A stretch of DNA of 10,475 nt from Rickettsiales bacterium (GTDB lineage Bacteria > Pseudomonadota > Alphaproteobacteria > Rs-D84), in contig JAIRLP010000061.1 of the NCBI GenBank assembly GCA_031259365.1, positions 1 to 10,475 on the forward strand, in the 5' to 3' direction. This document shows, one piece after another, positions 7,005-10,475 of this stretch (the first letter of the stretch is position 1; every line of letters starts with the position of its first letter). The position numbers and the translations under genes are program-made. A model generated the notes under the pieces. That model saw nothing but the letters and a program-made list of their open reading frames with translations. It made no database searches and was not told the origin of the DNA.

Positions 7005-7517
7005 TTATTCCATTCCACGACCAGCAGCAATTTGCGCCGCCATCTGTGACAATCTGTCTTCGGTTGCGTTACCGCCATCGCCGCCACTGGCGGTATGGGC
7101 AGGGACATAAACCTTCTTGGCCGGATTCGGTAGCCAAACTGTTGGGTTGCCCGCTTGTTCGATTATGAATTTATCCATATTTTGACTGTGTGGAAATGTT
7201 CTGCATAGAAACATGTTTGACAATTCCAATTTACCACCCCAAACCAAAGGGATACGAAATCGAATGGATAAATTATCAGGCATCTTGCGACCTGTTATCA
7301 GACCCATAAATTCATCCTGGGACAAGTTCATAAATGCCAAGTCTTCGACAGAATCAGTCAATGATCGCATAAATTCCCGACGCAAACTTTTGTACTTTGT
7401 AAACCAATTTGGGGCCACAGCGGTTTCAGTCACAGTAAATTCCATGACCGGCAAATCATCCATAGAAAGATCAGCAAGACGTTTTTCTGCGGCTGCTTTT
7501 CTTATTTGTGTGTTCAT
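7005..7517 (-). CDS. Hypothetical 170-residue protein
   Basis: I do not recognise this protein. It has no signal peptide or transmembrane segment. The N-terminal 25 residues are charged (KAAAEKRLADLSMDDLP). The middle contains a basic helix-rich stretch (NWFTKYKSLRREFMRSL) and a possible beta region (NLSIRFRIPLVWGGKLELSN). The C-terminal 30 residues are a flexible Gly/Ala-rich tail (SGGDGGNATEDRLSQMAAQI). It begins 17 bases after the stop of the membrane-protein gene, with RBS GGGACAG in that gap, and ends 14 bases before the SUKH-like gene, so it belongs to a four-gene transcription unit. The flexible tail may be an interaction segment, but that is inference. Function is unknown. Confidence 0.75.
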   Translation of the reverse strand: MNTQIRKAAAEKRLADLSMDDLPVMEFTVTETAVAPNWFTKYKSLRREFMRSLTDSVEDLAFMNLSQDEFMGLITGRKMPDNLSIRFRIPLVWGGKLELSNMFLCRTFPHSQNMDKFIIEQAGNPTVWLPNPAKKVYVPAHTASGGDGGNATEDRLSQMAAQIAAGRGME

Positions 7518-7534
7518 CTGTCTGTCCCAAAGTT

Positions 7535-8527
7535 TTATGACTTATTAAAGTAATCGGCCACTGTATCTATGTATTCAGAATAAGCGTCAAAATCTTCGGC
7601 TTCGCTTTTTGGTAATTCGCGGTTCGGGTGGGATGCCATATAGTCGCGCAACGCATCAACTGAATCAAATTTTTCAACGTTACCCATTTCGATCGGATTT
7701 GTAATTTTAGGATTAATGATAAATGCATTAATTGTAATCTTAATATCTTCCAAGGTTTCGGTAAATATTGTATCCAGCTTGTCAACGATATTGGCCATGC
7801 GATCTGGTTCAATCCCAACCGACCCGACCCATAACGCTTCATCGGATCCAATTGCAAACAAGGCGGGTCGGATCCCCCCAATACATGGTGGTTTCTTTAC
7901 AGAATAGCCGGCAGATTTAAAAACTTGTTCAATATTATCAAAGGCGTTGGTTGTATTTTCAGGCTGTGGCTGCAGGACAGGGATTAAAGGTGTAGGTGCT
8001 GGTGTCACATAAGCTGGTGTCTGTGCCACAGGCTGGGCCGCAGCGATGCTTGATGTATAATTATTTCTTTCTTGATATGGTGCGGCGCCATGCGCAGCAG
8101 ATGTTGGTATGGTCAAGCGTGGTGGGCGCGCCATAGCAGGAACTGATGGCACAGTCTGTTGCGGTGTTGGGGCCACATCTGGTTGTGTTTGAATGACTGG
8201 CGCTGGTGTTTCTATTTCTGTTTGTGGCTTTGTTTCAATCGCAGGCATGGTATTTGATTTAAAATTAATCTTTCTAAATCTTGGACGTACAATACAATAA
8301 AGACCGGCAACCATCACAACAACAATTATGATCATTGATATATAAAAGGTTGGCTGGATAGAGGCCTTGGATGCCTGAAGTTGTCCCAGATACTGCCAAT
8401 GGGGGACAGAAAATATATTGAACCCAAATCTGGTATTAAACCAAAAACTGGCGCCCAAAGTAGAAGCCAGAAGCCACAATAAACCTAATAAGAAATGATC
8501 AATTTGTCTTTTCATGTGTATATTCAT
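7535..8527 (-). CDS. Two-helix inner-membrane protein with Pro/Ala/Gln-rich linker and C-terminal cytoplasmic domain
   Basis: The frame is open from an ATG at 8563. I prefer the ATG at 8527 (330 residues; 8515 is the alternative, giving MKRQIDHFLLG). A -10 at 8573-8578 would leave only about 3 leader bases before 8563, while GGGC lies about 10 bases before 8527. Near the N-terminus a first hydrophobic helix (FLLGLLWLLASTLGASFWF) is followed by a short loop and a second helix (YISMIIIVVVMVAGLYCIV). The sequence then enters a basic stop-transfer (RPRFRK), so both ends are probably cytoplasmic. A linker of about 120 residues is rich in Pro, Ala, Gln and Thr. The C-terminal 130 residues fold as alpha/beta (FKSAGYSVKKPPCIGG, ALFAIGSDEALWVGSVGI) and end in an acidic helix. 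No named family was recognised. It is first in the minus-strand unit with the 170-residue, SUKH-like and RHH genes. Confidence 0.78.
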   Translation of the reverse strand: MNIHMKRQIDHFLLGLLWLLASTLGASFWFNTRFGFNIFSVPHWQYLGQLQASKASIQPTFYISMIIIVVVMVAGLYCIVRPRFRKINFKSNTMPAIETKPQTEIETPAPVIQTQPDVAPTPQQTVPSVPAMARPPRLTIPTSAAHGAAPYQERNNYTSSIAAAQPVAQTPAYVTPAPTPLIPVLQPQPENTTNAFDNIEQVFKSAGYSVKKPPCIGGIRPALFAIGSDEALWVGSVGIEPDRMANIVDKLDTIFTETLEDIKITINAFIINPKITNPIEMGNVEKFDSVDALRDYMASHPNRELPKSEAEDFDAYSEYIDTVADYFNKS

Positions 8528-8572
8528 ATGTTTGTTGCCCAATATGAATGGGTGCAGATTCATATCATTTCA

Positions 8573-8581
8573 ATTGTATCA
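8573..8581 (-). promoter_or_regulatory. Extended -10 promoter of the membrane-protein/SUKH/RHH unit
   Basis: On the minus strand the sequence reads TGA then TACAAT (TACAAT is the complement of 8573-8578), an extended -10 with five of six consensus bases. Transcription would begin near 8566. It is one half of the dyad TATCAT-ATTT-ATGATA at 8577-8592 and faces away from the plus-strand promoter for the 230-residue gene. Confidence 0.5.
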
Positions 8582-8587
8582 TATTTA

Positions 8588-8596
8588 TGATAAACT
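8588..8596 (+). promoter_or_regulatory. Extended -10 promoter of the 230-residue hypothetical gene
   Basis: TGA followed by TAAACT (8591-8596) is an extended -10 element. The surrounding bases ATATTTATGATA (8581-8592) and AGTACAAAA (8601-8609) also occur, with two bases difference in spacing, at the mucR promoter (2104-2135), which supports both calls. Transcription would begin near 8603, about 24 bases before the ATG. Confidence 0.5.
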
Positions 8597-8626
8597 AAAA
8601 AGTACAAAACCCAAGGAAAGAAGAAG

Positions 8627-9319
8627 ATGGATAAGGCGCAGTTTGAAATGCTTTTTGATGAAATAAAAGATGTCATTGTGTTCAGATGTCCGGATGGACA
8701 GGATGCCGCCGATCTCATTCATATTGCAGAATTTGTTGTTGCCAAAAGAATATCTGTTATATCTGCAGAACCCAAATCAGTTGAATTGCTGTGGACCTGG
8801 CTGGAATCGGCGCCTACGAAGATTCTGGCTCGGTTTTTTCTGGAAAATCACAAGAATAAAAAAATTGATCTGGCTGGGGACATTTCGGCTTTGTCCGGGG
8901 AGATAAATCATGTTTTTAAAAAAGGCGCAGCTGGCGCGCAGATTTTTATCCCAGTATCCAGCCTGGATGCTTTTGTAAATGAATTATTATTGGTCCGTGA
9001 TGGCTTGTTCTTTAACAAAGATCTGGTTCTGGGAATGGATTTACATGAAATCAATGCATCTGATTGGGGATCTTTGTTTAAAAACTTAAATAAGATAAGG
9101 GTTGATGCATTGTTACTGTATTTATCAAATAACAAAAAGGGACTTGTTGATTTTGTCGGCCGCATTTACGGTTTATTAGAAAATTTGGATTTTGAATTCA
9201 GCGGGGAACTGCATTTTATGCTGGGTGATGATTTTGGAAAAATGGAACAAGTTTGGCGCTTGGTGCATAAAATGCGCCCTGAAATTGCACCACGATTAAG
9301 GTTTTTTACCGGCAACTAG
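8627..9319 (+). CDS. Hypothetical 230-residue soluble protein, possibly TIM-barrel-like
   Basis: I do not recognise this protein. It lacks a signal peptide and membrane helices. Hydrophobic strands alternate with amphipathic helices (DVIVFRC, ISVISAEP, KILARFFLE, GAQIFIPVS, DLVLGMDL, VDALLLYLS, GELHFML, RLRFFTG), about eight strand-helix units. That is the pattern of an alpha/beta barrel such as an aldolase, but no catalytic motif can be named, so this is only structural inference. The start is well supported by AAGGA (8613-8617), 9 bases before the ATG. It stands alone: upstream is a divergent promoter shared with the membrane-protein gene, downstream a 90-base gap with its own promoter. No clear terminator hairpin follows the stop. 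Confidence 0.82.
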   Translation: MDKAQFEMLFDEIKDVIVFRCPDGQDAADLIHIAEFVVAKRISVISAEPKSVELLWTWLESAPTKILARFFLENHKNKKIDLAGDISALSGEINHVFKKGAAGAQIFIPVSSLDAFVNELLLVRDGLFFNKDLVLGMDLHEINASDWGSLFKNLNKIRVDALLLYLSNNKKGLVDFVGRIYGLLENLDFEFSGELHFMLGDDFGKMEQVWRLVHKMRPEIAPRLRFFTGN

Positions 9320-9361
9320 GGGATTGATATGTCTTAAGGGCTAGGATTTTAACCAAAATTA

Positions 9362-9370
9362 TGATATCAT
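9362..9370 (+). promoter_or_regulatory. Extended -10 promoter for the secreted repetitive protein
   Basis: TGA followed by TATCAT (9365-9370) is an extended -10 inside the perfect palindrome ATGATATCAT (9361-9370). It is the third plus-strand start in the window with TTATGATA at this place. Transcription would begin near 9377 and leave a leader of about 33 bases. The rest of 9320-9409 shows no gene and no convincing terminator. Confidence 0.45.
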
Positions 9371-9409
9371 TCTGTATAGTGGAAACATATAAAGACAAGT
9401 ATTAAAATT

Positions 9410-10475
9410 ATGAACAGCTTGAAGAGAATTATTTTTCTGGGGTCATTGTTAGCGACCACAGTGTTTGCTGGGGCCAATGCCATAACGGCAGAAGGAGTTG
9501 TTGAAAACGCCAATGATTCAAGTTCGTTGGGATATGATGGGTATGAAAATATAACCGTTAAATCAAATGGTTCCCTTATTGTATCTGCCGCCACAGGTGG
9601 TGCGGTTGGGGTGTCAGGTACTTTTTCCATCGCTAAAGATTTTTTACATAATGGTAATCCAGTACAGCTAAATGATGCGACTTTCCACGGTCAGGGGTCT
9701 TTTGCATTCACTGGTGATAATGCATCTGTTACGGCAAAAAAATTGGAAGTCGGTGGTGACTTTATTAATGGGGACGGGACAGGTGCTTGGAATCTGGAAT
9801 TAAATGTCGACACCATTGATGTAACAGGTACATTTACCATCGAAGGAAACAGTAAGCTTGTTATTAATCCTAATGATTATTCGGCTGACCCATCTTTGAC
9901 AGCCGGCGATTTTGATATAGGTGGTGGCATTTATATGGGTGACAGCAGATCGGACGTTATTCATATTGCATCTGATAATGCAGACAATGCTTATACAATT
10001 TCAACAACTGGTGTTTTGGATGTCGATGGTGATATCAAGGCCGAAAAAGGCAAGTTGGTTATTGATGGCGGTACGATCCAGGTTGCTGGCGATGTATTGG
10101 GCAACGTGGATATGGATGTCGATGGCTTGAATATCGGCGGTTTGGTTCTTGATCCAAATACTGTGCTGAATTGGGAAAACCGATTTACAAATCCAGGGAC
10201 TGGTGATTTGTTGGCAAATGGTACATTAAATTCAACAGGCGATATACTGGTCGGTGGCAGTGTAAATGGTAATCTGGATATCCAAAGCAATTCTGATATG
10301 TGGATTGGCGAAGATCTGTCCGGTTATTTGGGTGTTGATGTAAGAGATTTATACGTTCTGGGCAATGTCAATGGGTCAGGAAATATCAATGCTGATAATG
10401 TAAATATTGGCGGGAATCTGGATGGTGGAAATGGCGGTCTGGTTATTGATGCAGGATCTGTAAACGTTGATGGCG
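9410..10475 (+). CDS. Secreted repetitive surface protein, probable beta-helix/autotransporter passenger (partial, 3' end off the right edge)
   Basis: An open frame of 355 residues starts at 9410 and continues past the window. MNSLKRII followed by the hydrophobic FLGSLLATTVFAGANA is a Sec signal peptide, with cleavage likely after residue 24 (ANA) or residue 20 (VFA). The mature part is rich in Gly, Asn, Asp and Val with almost no Lys, Arg or Cys. It is built of short irregular strand-turn repeats: GDVLGNV, LNIGGLVLD, GDILVGGSVNGNLDI, VLGNVNGSGNI, VNIGGNLDGG; LVIDGG at 216-221 recurs as LVIDAG at 344-349. Such repeats usually fold as a right-handed beta-helix, as in autotransporter passengers, filamentous adhesins or the cytoplasmic bactofilins; the signal peptide excludes the last. 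A C-terminal beta-barrel or anchoring domain, if any, is out of view. The Shine-Dalgarno sequence is weak (AAGACAAG, far upstream). Export and beta-helix are fairly safe; adhesion is inference. Confidence 0.82.
   Translation, partial: MNSLKRIIFLGSLLATTVFAGANAITAEGVVENANDSSSLGYDGYENITVKSNGSLIVSAATGGAVGVSGTFSIAKDFLHNGNPVQLNDATFHGQGSFAFTGDNASVTAKKLEVGGDFINGDGTGAWNLELNVDTIDVTGTFTIEGNSKLVINPNDYSADPSLTAGDFDIGGGIYMGDSRSDVIHIASDNADNAYTISTTGVLDVDGDIKAEKGKLVIDGGTIQVAGDVLGNVDMDVDGLNIGGLVLDPNTVLNWENRFTNPGTGDLLANGTLNSTGDILVGGSVNGNLDIQSNSDMWIGEDLSGYLGVDVRDLYVLGNVNGSGNINADNVNIGGNLDGGNGGLVIDAGSVNVDG

Noticed and set aside
7213..7548. 111-residue plus-strand open frame
   Set aside because: It is antisense to the 170-residue gene, which fits an operon with ribosome binding sites on the other strand.
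7535..7960. C-terminal domain of the membrane protein as a PD-(D/E)xK nuclease
   Set aside because: The segment GYSVKK...ALFAIGSDEALWVGSV has a similar strand order, but the catalytic Asp/Glu-x-Lys pattern is missing, so a nuclease call is not supported.
9317..9360. Terminator after the 230-residue gene
   Set aside because: CTAGG repeats and runs of G are present, but they are direct repeats. I found no stem followed by a T tract.
1..10475. CRISPR arrays, tRNA or rRNA genes, insertion sequences, integrase or phage remnants
   Set aside because: No regularly spaced repeats, cloverleaf-like segments, transposase motifs or terminal inverted repeats were found. The lysozyme-like gene is not accompanied by holin or phage structural genes.

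Overview
The window looks like chromosomal DNA from a moderately AT-rich, Gram-negative alphaproteobacterium, possibly a host-associated lineage. The evidence is a Ros/MucR-family regulator, an RHH_4-type ribbon-helix-helix protein (both typical of Alphaproteobacteria), and the pairing of YbeY with apolipoprotein N-acyltransferase, genes that are near neighbours in that class. Genus is not identifiable from sequence alone. No tRNA, rRNA, transposon, integrase or CRISPR array was seen. Genes are tightly packed and no stretch above 300 bases lacks a gene.

Layout. (1) Positions 1-2081, minus strand: rarA (AAA+ ATPase of replication-fork maintenance), then an 87-residue unknown protein, then a class A beta-lactamase-like serine hydrolase cut by the left edge. 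(2) Positions 2151-6404, plus strand: a three-gene operon with almost no spacing. It encodes a MucR-like regulator that has lost its zinc-binding histidines, a 621-residue membrane-associated protein with a probable GH24 (phage-type) lysozyme region followed by TPR repeats, and a YbeY-Lnt fusion. (3) Positions 6340-8527, minus strand: a four-gene run converging on the previous operon and overlapping it tail-to-tail by 65 bp. It encodes a two-helix membrane protein with a Pro/Ala/Gln-rich linker, a 170-residue unknown, a SUKH/YrhA-like protein and an RHH_4 protein. (4) Positions 8627-9319, plus strand: a 230-residue unknown soluble protein, divergent from the membrane protein. (5) Position 9410 to the right edge, plus strand: the start of a secreted, glycine/asparagine/aspartate-rich repetitive protein with a signal peptide, probably a beta-helical surface protein or autotransporter passenger.

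The regulator, lysozyme-like protein and Lnt are co-transcribed, so the central operon appears to link envelope remodelling (peptidoglycan cleavage, lipoprotein maturation) with ribosome maturation (YbeY) under a MucR-like protein that probably regulates itself. Three plus-strand transcription starts share an extended -10 element (TGA followed by TATAAT, TAAACT or TATCAT), and two of them share AGTACAAAA just downstream. The two divergent gene pairs have back-to-back -10 elements in small ATGAT/ATCAT dyads. The most noteworthy items are the YbeY-Lnt fusion, the lysozyme-TPR protein in the same operon, the zinc-ligand loss in MucR, and the beta-lactamase-like protein with no signal peptide and no visible deacylating glutamate.
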